This document shows, piece after piece, positions 1 to 13,200 of a DNA stretch of 55,740 bases. The stretch spans positions 2,474,712 to 2,530,451 of the forward strand of contig NC_049993.1 of the NCBI RefSeq assembly GCF_000003815.2, read 5' to 3'. The notes under the pieces were generated by a model, which worked only from the letters and a program-made list of their open reading frames with translations, was not told the DNA's origin and searched no databases. The stretch's first letter is position 1. Each line of letters opens with the position of its first letter. This DNA is from Branchiostoma floridae (taxonomy: Eukaryota > Chordata > Leptocardii > Amphioxiformes > Branchiostomatidae). The position numbers were made by a program, and so were the translations under genes.

Positions 1-3000
1 TACCGGAATCGCTTGAAACGTTAATACTTTACGTTTGGGATAGCATCTGTAAGGAGCGACACCTAGGCTGCAGTGCAATGTAAACCAGGCCGAATTTCCA
101 CCGAAACGTCCGTTGAATGAAAACAACAACTTGGTTGGGTACCAAAAAATCTTCTCAGTGACTTATCAACCTGAAGAAACTAATCACGCAGCTTCAACCC
201 AGCTTTGAAAATGCAAAGTTAAAGCCCCCTGACATCTGTTTGAAGATAAGTGAAAATAAATTGAAAGAAAGAAACGTCACGAGTCATGTGTTAAAATGTG
301 TTTAGAGCACTGTACGTATGTGCACTTTATTTCAACATACAGTGATATACAAACAGATTTCTTACATTACATAACTCTTGGGGTACACTCGTTATTTTAC
401 GGTAAACAATACTTTTTGAGCAAACTATAGGAAACACAACAATGATTGTTGACATGAGAAAATGTCTTTAAAAATCAAAAAGTCCAGCTCAGAAAAATTA
501 TTTATAACCCTCTCTCTTAAACAGGTATAATTATAATACCAATCCCGACTGTCCATCACAATTAGCAGTTCAACCAATGAGAGAGTGGCAATTTACCGTC
601 CAACCAATGGGAGAGTGGATAAATGATGTTCAAATATTTGTGTTTTTATGTTGTATTCCTATGTGTTGACTGAGGTGGGTTGGACAATGGGATCTGTTTA
701 TTAGTTATAGTTGAATTCCGAATCTCCAATCTCAATTTTGATATAAACTTGCTAAATGTATTACATTTTGAAAATACAGAAAATGTATTCTAGATTTGTA
801 GTTTTGCACATACAACCTGTGATAGTTACTCTTAGCTGAGACCTTTAATAGACCAACTCATGTCTTACCAACTCATACTCTCAACTTTTCAAAAACTTCC
901 TTGACCAAACAGATCTTTTGACATCACACCTATCATTGCACTTTGCTTATCCATTCACTGTCTCCTTATACAAACCAATTCTACAACACAATCAAAAACA
1001 TTGTCATTATAAATCCAAACTGATTGCAAACAAAAATATTATTACCAGAATACGACAGGGCAAATCGTTAATATTTTTCATCCATAGTGTACTGTAAATG
1101 CATTTAAGTTTGTGAAAATTGCTGTGTTCGCAGTGGTTTTGAGTTTGCCATAGTACTAGTCCATCACATTTTGTAAACTAAGGTATCTTACAAGCAGTCA
1201 GAAAAATAGTTATAGTACAGCTATAGTTACAGCTTTCAACTATAACTAATTATATTCAAGTCTCAAAAAAGTTGGATGATTTTAAGTAACATGACACAGA
1301 ATCCCATTTTCATGGAATATTATAATTCTATAATCTCACAGCTTTCTTACCATAATAAACAATATGCACGTCTATCACAATGTGGTCCATCGAAATCCTC
1401 GATTGTTACACTCTGCAAACCGTTCACACCTATGCGTATATTCAACTTCATATGATCATGAGTTGCGCATTTATATGGCTTAGATTTGAGGTCGATGTAG
1501 TTTTTCGGTTCAATTTCTAAGCTGTTGGGTTAAATTGAGAGCAGAACACAACTTCTCTCCCATATGACATTGCCAAAATATGTTAAATGTGAAACATAAG
1601 AAGGACTTGAATATACACACAAGCATGATCTAGCACCATTTGTCAATGCTGTAAAAGTACTAAATGATTGCCAAATTAATATTACAATTTTCCTTATGTA
1701 AAATTTTGTCTTGACGCTTGCTAGACTATCATAGACACTGCCTTCGACCCTTCTTCAATAATTGTCTCATTTCACACATGCAATAGTTTGGCATGTTCAG
1801 ATTCAGCTAAGCTCAAAAGGAATATACAAAATGTCTTAAGACATTTTTCTCTAACATGATACAAAAAGGCTTAGCCCAGTTTCCATTCCATCATCATTCA
1901 ACCTGCTGCATTGTGGTTCAGTTTTGTATGATGCATGATATTATTTTTTCCTCTGATAAGGTTCAAGGAATAAGCTTGTGCACAGATTAAACTGCCCATG
2001 CCCAGAAAAATGCATAGTGGGAAATATGTCAAAGTTGAAAGCTGCTGAGACATAAACAAAACACATCCGAACATGTGTAAAGCACGGCCTAAACAAGAAT
2101 TGTTTACAAGTTAGGGGCCGTCACCTTTGACACATTCCCCACAATGCACCTACTACATGCATATGCAGTTTAAATTGTGAACCATGAGTGTAGGTTTGAA
2201 AAAAATTCCACTTCCAAAATTGGTAAAAATCATGACATTTTCAAATATTACTAAACCGTGATTAAGTTAGTGTGATATTTTTGTATTCACTGAGTGTCAT
2301 TTCTACTGTCAGACATTTAAAAGCAGCAGAAAACTCCATGATAGTAACGTTTGTAAAGTTTTGTACATGAAATGTACATTAACATGTAGTAACTATACAG
2401 CAACATTTTAGAGTAGTATATCCAGCAAGGCTAAAAATGTTCCTCCAATCTGCAACTACTGTTGTGACCAGTATCTGAGTGAACCAAATATTTGAACAGG
2501 GATAGGCAACAAACTGTTCTGCGTAAAGAATGACCATTGGAGCAAACTGGACCTCAAATACTGTAAATGCAGAGATGTTGGTGGTGGTTTTGTGTTACCT
2601 TGTGGTTTTTGCGGTGGCCGCTTCACCACAAACTCAAAACCACTGCAAATAAATTCCCATTACAGTAAGCGACTACAGTATATCGAGCTGACCGTAAACT
2701 CAAAACCACTGTGAACACTCCATTTTCCCGGTACTGAGAAATCAAATGCATTTACAGTAGTATGGTTTCCAAGCTAGCATTGAACAACCATTACATGGGT
2801 AATTAATCTTCTGTAAACCAAATGAGTACTGATCCTAATAATCAATATACCAAAACGACCTGGAGTTTGTACAGCAATGTCAGTAACAATTTACCATGTA
2901 GACCGTACAAAACTGGGAGTGTGTCTGCACTCTGGAACAGCCTGCAATTTCCCATAATGCACAGATGCAGTCTCCCATAATGCTCTGTATTTCATAACCC

Positions 3001-3790
3001 CCAATGCACACTGGGTCAATTTTTCACTTCTTCTGTTTGACCACAATTTGGAAGTAATTCAATGTTGGCCTGGTTCAATTGGAATAGTTAAATAAAAATT
3101 GAATGTCAACATCTTAATAGGTATTAACAAAACTCCATCCTTTACTACATGTACTCAAATAGTTGTGTGGGCATATTCTAAGAGTAAGAATTTTTTGAAT
3201 TTTTTCTTCTTACAAGAAACAAAAGTGATGTACTGTACAATTTGACATTTACGCTTTTCCCAACAATAAACAATCTCCATTTCAAAACCTTTTGCAGCAT
3301 TCTTCATTTTCTACCAATGTTATTTGCCTCTTTAAAAAATTGCACCAAAAATGTAATTTGCTAACACAAGCAAGCTCTTATGGGAAATTTTAAGCTGTAT
3401 AATAAATGTGGACGAACGTTTCAACTAAGTTACACAAGTCATTCATTTGAAAAATGCCTCCGCCCACAAGGCATCGCCAAAAATGAGAATCTGATACAAG
3501 TACATTTGGTTTGATTCCCATTGTGAAAAATCCTGCAACAAATACTATTTGAGAGCACATCTTTAGTGTTACTACCTGTATTGCAGCTAAATCTATTGTT
3601 CAATCATAAACCGTACATGTACCCCCTGTAAACAACCACAGAATTTTACAAGTTACAATTGTACAATGTCCTGTAATATAAATCCTTAAGCTATGTACCA
3701 TGTCGCATAGGCTACACTCTACTCTTTGAAAAACACTACACTTCTCCTGCTCTTGAAATCACCCGTACTAGTACTCTAGCTCAGGAGAAG
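1..3790. other. Gene-free AT-rich stretch
   Basis: No coding exon seen on either strand apart from possible ZYG11 3' UTR at the right. It holds the MITE at 2561-2758, a partial relative near 1090-1150, CCAAT-bearing sequence at 571-612 resembling 52353-52394, and AC/TA-rich filler. Confidence 0.6.
2561..2758. repeat. CTGTAAATGCA-family MITE
   Basis: Diverged copy bounded by CTGTAAATGCAG and ATGCATTTACAG, with internal blocks like GTGGTTTTTGCGGTGGCC. It is the only recognisable element in the gene-poor left flank. Confidence 0.7.
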
Positions 3791-4250
3791 AACACTCTAT
3801 TCCTCCTGCTCCAGAGAATACTCTCTACGCCTTCTTCTCCAAAGAACATGCCACCCTTTCTACTCCGGAGAACATGCCACCCTTCCTACTCCAGAGAACA
3901 TTTCACCTTCCTTCTCCAGAGAACACTCCACCCTTCCTACTCCAGAGAACACTCCACCCTTCCTACTCCAGAGAACACTCCACTCTTCCTACTCCAGAGA
4001 ACACTCCACCCTTCCTACTCCAGAGAACACTCCACCCTTCCTACTCCAGAGAACACTCCTTCTTTTTAAGGAGAATACTCTACTTATTCCTTCCTGCTTG
4101 GGAGAATGCTCCATCGTTCCTGCTCTGGTGATTACTCCATCCTTCCAGCTCTGGAGAACACTCCATTCTTTCTGCTCCGGAGAACACTATTCTTTCTGCT
4201 CCGGAGAAGACTTCATCCTTCCTGCTCCGGAGTACACTCTACTCCTGCTC
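3790..4250. repeat. 26-bp minisatellite reaching into the ZYG11 stop codon
   Basis: Tandem array of about 15 units of 26 bp (unit like CTACTCCAGAGAACACTCCA plus CCCTTC), perfect in the middle and diverged at the right end. The last diverged unit overlaps the end of the ZYG11 coding sequence. The final codons (SPEQE, stop at 4241-4239) lie within a unit, and the rest of the array would be 3' UTR. Confidence 0.85.
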
Positions 4251-7200
4251 AGGAGAACCAGGCGTGTCAGCAGGTTTCAGCAGCTTGCGCTGTCTCGGTG
4301 GTAGCTTGCTGTCCTGGAGTAGTTCGATCACGAGCTCCGCTAGCGTTCGGACCTCTGCCGCGGTAGCGGGGTTGGTGGCCAGGCGCTTGACCCTCTCTTC
4401 TCCGCCCTCCTCTATCAGCATTGGGCAGTAGCGGTCAGCTAGAAAGGCGGAGGGGGCAGTTTTATCTTTCTTATTGACTTTAAAGTGTATAATAATGTAA
4501 TATGTAACTGTTACACCAGATGCTTTCACAAAAAATAGTTGCATTAAGAATCATGGCCTTGTTAGCTTCAGTACAGAAGTTCTCTTTCTAAATTTTTTTT
4601 TTCGCCTTCAATGTTTTATTAGATGTCATTTTATCCATTAGAATTGTACTTCTCAAGAAAGTTGTGAGTGGTGCCATCAATGATTTGTGGTACCTGATAT
4701 GGTTCAATTTTTTGCCCATGCTAAGTGGAAAATTGCAACATAATCAAAATGACAAATTGTATAATATCAGCCTCGTAAAATGTCAAGAGCATTGCCAAGT
4801 TTTAGATCCTTTCTACATTTCTGAATAGAGCTGCGTACCTATATACTGGACCGAGCTGGAATCGTTTACAGGTTCAGTTAAAAAAAGGTTCTGGACTAGT
4901 CTTGCAAAAAATTATCAGTCATTGTTTTTGTTTTAAACTGTCTAAACCCTTCCATAGATAATGTAATCTCTCTGAAAAAAAAGAAAACCTTAAAAAAGCA
5001 TGAATTTACCTTACCTTTGTTTTCTTTGGAATCCAAATTGTCTTCAGTCTGAATTGTCTTACTACGTTTCCTATTGGACATCTGAAATTGTCTTCATTCA
5101 TACTATCATAGCTAGAGTATAAAAGACCTGTTTCTTCCAGATCACTTTAGTGTCACTGACGAAAACTGGTGGATTCCAGTTGAAACGTCTGACCGTTTCC
5201 AAAATCATATCCAGTTGCTTGAGTAACTACTTTTTGGTGTATCTTATTACCTGGATGTCTAACCTACATCGACGTACCTTCCTTTAAAAAATTTAGACTT
5301 AACGGACTTACGGTTCTTGGTACAGACGTGCTGCATGGCCCAGACAGACCACAGCTGCACGGCGGGTGTGGTGTAACACTCCAGCAGGGGGAAGAACGGG
5401 TGGAAGGATCGGTACGCCACCATCTCTCCTGTAGGGTTGTTCCAACTCCGCACAGCAATCAGCTGAGGGTACAAACATTAGCAGAGATTTAACGTTAATT
5501 CACCTTAAGCCGCAGGGTAGCCTATATCCGTTGTGTCGCTAAACAGAGTTTACAGGGATATCAAGTCGATGGACAGCAGTTTCAAATTAATCTCCAAGCA
5601 GATCCTACAATGGCAACACACTTCTACGCCGGCTTCACTCTTCTGCCAGCTTTTGATACTATCGTACATGTATGCTAGCGAGAACNNNNNNNNNNNNNNN
5701 NNNNNNNNNNNNNNNNNNNNNNNNNNNNNNNNNNNNNNNNNNNNNNNNNNNNNNNNNNNNNNNNNNNNNNNNNNNNNNNNNNNNNAAAGAACGGATAAAA
5801 GGTTACCCTTCAGATAAAGGTGAACTAGCGTTAATTCAAACAAGCAGAGAATATGTAGTAGATTTATCTTTGTGTTTTTTGCAAAATACACGATACTAAG
5901 GCCACAGGTTGTACAATTCATACAATGTATATTATGGATGACATCAGCGCATGCATTTTAATATTCTCCTGATTTCCAAAAAAAATCTTTACCCTCTGTG
6001 AACATGATGAGAAAGTACCGAAATGGGAATATGTATTGCGTGGTATAACATTTTCCTATGGTGTTGTCTGACCATACGGAACTATGCTAACATTATTTAC
6101 ATTTGAGTGACTTTCGCATAATTATGATCCTTGCAAGTTTGTGGTTCAACAAATTTTTCTAGCTAGCTGTACTTGTATTGAACTGTTTTGCTAGTTCAGT
6201 CTAGTGATGCCGAAGAAGAGTGATGGATGTCACTCAAAACGTCCAGAAGTAAATATGCATTTTTTTTTACCTAGTTGTAGAGATTTAAGTATTGTGTGGC
6301 AGTCTTGGTTGTACTTGTAGAGTGACTGTACAATAAGTGCAAAAGTTAGGTGTGACGGCTCGTTCGGTGTAATGTAACCAGCTGCTGCCACACCGCGTGC
6401 CTGCGAAGCTGGTGTGTTACGCCGAAGGGCGGTTATACTGGCTATATAGATACAGATACAGAATAGTTTGATATGTCTAGTAAAAGTGGCACCAATGTGG
6501 TAGCGTTATAACACCGTACATTGTCAACTTAGTGAGTGCATCTACCACTGTGACACATAGTGTCACTCTGTGCACCTCTTGAATACAGAAATAAAAGACT
6601 TGTTGGATGTCATTCCTTGTTTGTTACAGTAACTTCTTCTTCATGTCTATGGTGTCTACAAAAAGTCATGCATTTTGAAAATGTAGTCTTCTTACTATAG
6701 CCTTACATAAATGTCTTCAAGCAATATAAAAAGAAAACCTCACAAAAAGAACCATTAATGGTCTCCTACCAGTGTATAACATCACAAAAAGAACCATTGA
6801 TGGTCTCCTACTAGTGTATAACATCACAAAAAGAACCATTAATGGTCTCCTACCAGTGTATAACATCACAAAAAGAACCATTAATGGTCTCCTACCAGTG
6901 TATAACATCACAAAAAGAACCATTAATGGTCTCCTACCAGTGTATAACATCACAAAAAGAACAATTAATGGTCTCCTACCANNNNNNNNNNNNNNNNNNN
7001 NNNNNNNNNNNNNNNNNNNNNNNNNNNNNNNNNNNNNNNNNNNNNNNNNNNNNNNNNNNNNNNNNNNNNNNNNNNNNNNNNTACCAACAAAAGATGTGAC
7101 ATACAAAGCTAAGAAAAATGTGTCACATACAAGCCCACTGCTGCCTGTGATCCATGAGTATTGTACTGTAGCAATTCTGATAAATCAAATGAATCAAATC

Positions 7201-10200
7201 AATCACAGCTGACACAACAAAAGATGCTTCACATACAAGACTAAGATTTCAAATTGATAGATACTGTAAAATTCAGAAATGTTTGCAGACTGGTTTAATG
7301 TTTGGATTTTTGTGACAGGTTCTGCGCGAACTAAAACCACAGTGACTGCAAATATTTTCATTCTGTCTTCTGCCTGCCTATCCCCTGGCCTTACAGCACT
7401 AAATGTACTCACTACAACTTGTATGGTATGATGACGTGTTGGAGGCACCTGTTTCTTGAGTAAGAGTAACAATACCATTAGACTCACTTGACATAATCCA
7501 TGAAGTCCTCCCTTAACAACACCTTTCTCAGTCCTCGCACCTCTGCAATGTTGTTCTGTAAGGACAGAAAAGGGGCATTAACATAAGAAATGTACATGTA
7601 CATGCGGCAATGTGGCCCAAGACTTGTGGTTAGGATTGCTGACTAAGAGTCTAAAGGTTCTGGATTCAAATCCCAAAAAGGCCTCAATATTATTCTCTTT
7701 ACATCTACTAGCTAAGGTATTTCTTAACTCAGCCAACGAAGGTAAAAATGAGTGCCTGCATGTTAAGGGTTAAAGGAGGACCATATACCTCAAGCATGCA
7801 CAATCTCTAGATATGATGAAAAAGGGTAGGTTTCTATTCCAGTGTGAGAAGAACAAATTTTACATTCCAATCTGAATAATGATATCAATATGCAGCTTAA
7901 ACCTGAGCGTACAATTAGCAAATGTACACAACTTTAACAGCTGTAACATACTTAAAAAATGATTTTCAGTTATGCAAAACAAACAATGTTACTGTACACT
8001 ATGAACAAATCACAACACTAAGGAAACAGCATCCAAAGATTGCAATTATTATAATTATTGTTCAAATGGACCCTCGTTCTGTAGCTTAGACCCAGAAATA
8101 AAGATAATCTGCCAGTTTTGGTGGGAACTGCAGCAGCTGTCTCTACTATTATTGAGTCACAATCAAGCCAAGAACATTACTTGGTATCCACTAGCTCAGT
8201 GAAAACAAATGTAAGCCCCCCTGGCAGTTTTTCATGGGAACTCCAGGAGTCTGTATGCTACTCACAATCAAGCCCAGGACTTTGGTGTGGAGGTTGGACT
8301 CGTTAGGGAAGACCTCGAGGATCTGCATGAAGAGTTCCAGGCCACCGTTCTCTACAAACGTGGTGCAGGTGCTGGGGGACTCGTCTGTAAGGACAGTTGG
8401 CTCGTCAGTTTATTCATTGATTCATGCATTCACACTGCATTCATTCCATCTATTCATTCAAATACAGACTATTTTTCATATTAGGAAATTAAAAAGCAGA
8501 GTCATTCAGGATCAAAATATGACAGATATTCAAATGCAGAGTAATTCATGATCAAAATATGATAGATACTGTTGAGTTCTAGCCCATAAATTACACTAGT
8601 CAAGAGAGTGAGAGACACATGCATACAGCATCAAATCATGTTATGATAATTATAAATTCTGATCATGATACACGTAGCTGCCTAGTCTCTTCATCTTCTC
8701 ACTATTTGAGAGATTCTGCAACTGATGGACAGCCACTCATATCGAGTATGGCAAGTCTACTGCTTTGCAGTCCTATATTGACAGGCAACTATAATAGGTT
8801 TCGATACCAAACTAGAACTTGCTGTGTGTGTGATAATTAAAAAAAAAATTATCTCACTGAAAGCTAAAAAGCAGTCACATAAGTGGCCAGGTCGACCTAG
8901 CATACACTGCAGAGGTGGTCACTTGTTCAGATTTGACTGGATGCTACTCTAAGACTAAGTATACGAACATACAGTCCAAACAGTTACAGTCTTCCATCAG
9001 AACTGACCTGTGAGGTTCCAGAGTGCGCTGAGTGTAAACTTGAGAGTGATGTCCACTTGCTGTTCCTCAGTCTTCTCTTTTACTATCCTCAGCAGCTTCT
9101 ATAAGTTAGTAGAACAATAAGATATGGCTTGTTATTGTTAAGAATTACTATGCACATTGAACACATTTATATGGTCGTGCCATACTGAATTGATACACAA
9201 AACCAGAAAATGAGAGATAGTAATAAACTGTCCTATATGACAAAAACATTTTAAAAACTTGATCTACAAAGCAAAAGTTGCCTTCAAAACTTTGACAAAT
9301 TTTGGTATCATCTGCAAAACCAATGAGGAAATGCTACAATAATTATTATTATAGTTTAATTCTTAAGGAAATTTGCAAAACCAATGATATAGAAAATAAT
9401 AAATTCAATTATTATCATGCTTATAAGTCTGAGACTTCTTGGCATATTATTTGCACTGTATTGAGTCAAATTTACTTGGTGAAGGTACGCGGTTGTGGAA
9501 CGTCTAAACAACATTAAAATGTAGTTCCTTTTGTCTTGATCAATCCCAAAATGGCAAAGCAAGGTGAAATCGCATTTCTGGCAAACCCTAAATCCACTTT
9601 CTAATGCACAAGCATTTGCGTTGTTATGAGTTAAATTTACTTGGTGAAGGTATACAGTCATGGAACATGTAGACTACATTAAATGTAGTTCCTTTTGTAC
9701 ATTACGTACTGATCTATCTCCAAATTGCAAAGCAAGGTGCAATCAGATTTCTGGAAAACCCTAAATCCATTTTCTAAATGTACAAGCATTAGGCATTAGT
9801 TGCATGCCATGTTATATGCTAAAATAAATAAAACAACTAATAATAACAAAGATCTGTCAGGCACAACAAAGCCACCCTGTATAAAGAAGAGCAATGGTTA
9901 GGTTTCTTGTTGGTGAGTCTGGTTAGATGTGAGACTGAGCAAGCAGGGAATGTGTCTTACAACCTGCAGGTAGTTCTGTGTCCCCAGCAGGGCAGTTTGT
10001 TCAGTAGAGATCTGGGCAAAAACAAACAAAGAAAAACAGTCAGTATGTCTTACAGTGACACAAAACAGTCAACAGTTACACCAACAAAACTACATTGTGT
10101 ACTTGACATGTAAGGCTTTTTATATTTCAGAATCTTACATTGGTCCTAGTTTTAGGCTGATACATTAAAATTGAAACCAACTTTTTATCACTCACTGTAT

Positions 10201-13200
10201 ATTAAAATTGAAACCAACTTTTTATCACTCACTGTAACAACAACATTATACCAAGTATAAAGTCTTTCTTTCATCATAAAATTTGTATGATACTGAAACT
10301 TATTTTTTAAAATCTAACCCCCTGTTTCTATCCATAGTTGCATTCCATGAAACACATTTAACTTTCATTTTCATAGTTCCAATTTTCCAAATGGAACTAC
10401 ATACTGTAGAAGCTGGTTAATTGCACAACACATAACCGCACAATTCTGTTAATTGTACGGAAACCCATAATCCCAAACCAGCGTGGTCAAGTCGGATAAC
10501 TTTGCTTTTTTGTACCATCCGGATAATTGAACGAAATATGCTGGCAAATGGGGTGTGCAATTAAATGGCTTCTACTGTATTTTAATCTACACTTCTTATG
10601 GTACTGACCTTAGCAGCAAGTATAGATATGATGGCTACAGCCATGCGGTGCATGGTGGCATCCTCATGTGTACACAGGCAGTGCATCACTAGTCTCGCCG
10701 CACGGTAACGGTCAAACCTCTGGATAGGAAAGAAGAAAAACATTCACAATCAATCATTACAAAATAAGGAAGGACTGCAACAACATTGTCATGACTGAGA
10801 AAAGCTTAACAAAATATATTTTTTACTCGGTATTTCTCTTTATTTTTTATGCCACCTCATTTTCCCCTTTCATTTCCACGTAATTTTTAATCCAATTACA
10901 ATTGTTGTTAAATATGTATTTTCATGTCAGTCCAATCTCATTTTCATGTCATATTTATCAAACTTAAGCTTTCAAATCTTTCATTTGAAGATAATTTTCA
11001 TTCTATGTAAAAGTCATTATCAATGATCATTACAAATCTATTTCATCGATGTCATTTTTACTTAATTTTCATATCAGTTGCATCACAGTGCCACGATAAT
11101 AAAATTTTACTTTATATCATAATTTTCATTTAATTTTCTTGGCTTTTTTAAGTCCAATCAACTTCATTTCCAAATAGCTTCCATGTCATTTTTAAATAGT
11201 TTCCAAGGCATTGTCAAAAAGTTTCCATGTCATTTTCAAAAAGTTTCCATGTCATTTTCAAATAGTTTCCATGTCATTTTCAAAAAGTTTCCATGTCATT
11301 TTCAAATAGTTTCCATGTCATTTTCAAATAGTTTCCATGTCATTTTCATGCCCATAGTTTACCCACCACTTCCTGCAGGATCCTGTCACTACACAGTGTG
11401 AGCAGGGCGTTCTTCTGCAGCTGCTGGTGGTTGGGGAACACCTCCATGGCCTTCAGGGTCAAGTTCACCACGTCAGACAGGTCCCGGGACGGAACACGCT
11501 TACTGATGTCGTGCCGGGTCAGGTTGTACAGGCAGGCACTGGAGGGTCAAAGGTTACACGGTCACAAACATGGTGTCATGTGGAGGGATTCATGTAAGTT
11601 GTACAGGCAGGCACTGGAAGGTCAAAGGTTACACAGTCACAAACATGGTGTCATGTGGTGGGATTCATGTAAGTTGTACAGGCAGGCACTGGAGGGTCAA
11701 AGGTTACACCGTCACAAACATGGTGTCATGTGGAGGGATTCATGTAAGTTGTACAGGCAGGCACTGGAAGGTCAAAGGTTACACAGTCACAAACATGGTG
11801 TCATGTGGTGGGATTCATGTAAGTTGTGCAGGCACTGGAAGGTCAAAGGTTACACAGTCACAAACATGGTGTCATGTGGTGGGATTCATGTAAGTTGTAC
11901 AGGCAGGCACTGGAAGGTCAAAGGTTACACAGTCACAAACATGGTATCATGTGGTGGGATTCATGTAAGTTGTACAGGCAGGCACTGGAAGGTCAAAGGT
12001 TACACAGTCACAAACATGGTGTCATGTGGTGGGATTCATGTAAGTTGTACAGGCAGGCACTGGAGGGTCAAAGGTTACACAGTCACAAACATGGTGTCAT
12101 GTGGTGGGATTATGCTAGGCTGTACAGTGACTAACATGTGTTGAGAACAAGGTACAAAGCAAAAATTATAATTGAGTAAAATAAGTCAACAATGAAATCC
12201 ATAATAAAGACAGCAACACAGTTACTACATCAACAAGAAAGATGTCACGCATCTATGAAATATTTAGAGTTTTTGTGATTCAAATATCTCATTCATCTAA
12301 ATCAGATAATTTTTAATTTCTCTCTTAATTGTTTTATCTGATCATATAAAACTTTACATCACACTGACTCTCAAATGGCAACAGTGTCGTGCATTTAGCA
12401 GGAAATCGAAAACAAAGATGACCTGTCATAATCTAATAACCTACATGTATGTTCTACGACCTTTTATGGGACCTTTGAATTTTGATCTACATTCAAACTT
12501 CCTGACATACTAGCAACTTTGCATCTGGTTCAATCCATTACTAAAAATATTTCTCATTGTGCAAATCTACGATTAAGCCATGTTAGCCAGACAAATAAAC
12601 ATCACATTAAAATTATACAATTCCTTGTTTTCACATTTTATTTTAAGAGAGGAGTCCTGACCTTGCTGCCATCTGCACCCCCAGACTCTTGGCATCACAG
12701 TGGTTCTTCATCCCCTGGACCACAAGCTGTGGAGTAAACATTAACAAACAAATATTCTTTTAAAACATGATGTCAAAGTCCTTCCCGCACCCGATGGCGC
12801 ATAGGGCGGCGCCCATCTCTGTTTCAATAGCCCTGGTCCACACAACTTTGTGAAATCACTACAGCAGGGGGCTAGTCTATTGGCAGTGGTCAACTACCAT
12901 ACCCTGTGTCTTACCCAAATGCTGAGTGCTAAGCAGAGAAAGCAGCATGTACCATTTTTAATGTCTTTGGTATGACTCTGCCAGGGATCGAACTCATGAC
13001 CTACAGAATGCAAGGTGAACACTCTACCCACTAAACCATTGCACCGGTTATAAAAATATGATGTAAGTTCTCATATTTGCTTTACATAAATTTACACATC
13101 ATCTGATAATGATTGTAGACGAACTGGGACTGACTGAATGCACTGAGTGACAGTTTGCTCTACCTCTCAAGAGGAAGAAAGATGATGATGATGACAGTTA

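Noticed and set aside
61-115. CCGAAACGTCCG near the window start as another hammerhead
   Set aside because: GAAACGTC is present but no CUGANGA box or stem II precedes it.
3848-4366. Plus-strand open frames of PSYSREHSTLP repeats
   Set aside because: 26-bp minisatellite translation, antisense to the ZYG11 3' end.
6717-7212. Overlapping open frames on both strands with MYNITKRTINGLLPV-type repeats
   Set aside because: 42-bp minisatellite, a multiple of three, interrupted by a gap; not coding.
3790-12121. Minisatellites as possible CRISPR arrays
   Set aside because: Units are contiguous without unique spacers, and the locus is eukaryotic with spliced genes.
11398-12144. Long plus-strand open frame of 248 codons with repeated LYRQALEGQRLH units
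   Set aside because: It is the 75-bp minisatellite read in frame, antisense to ZYG11; no domain and no gene-like borders.
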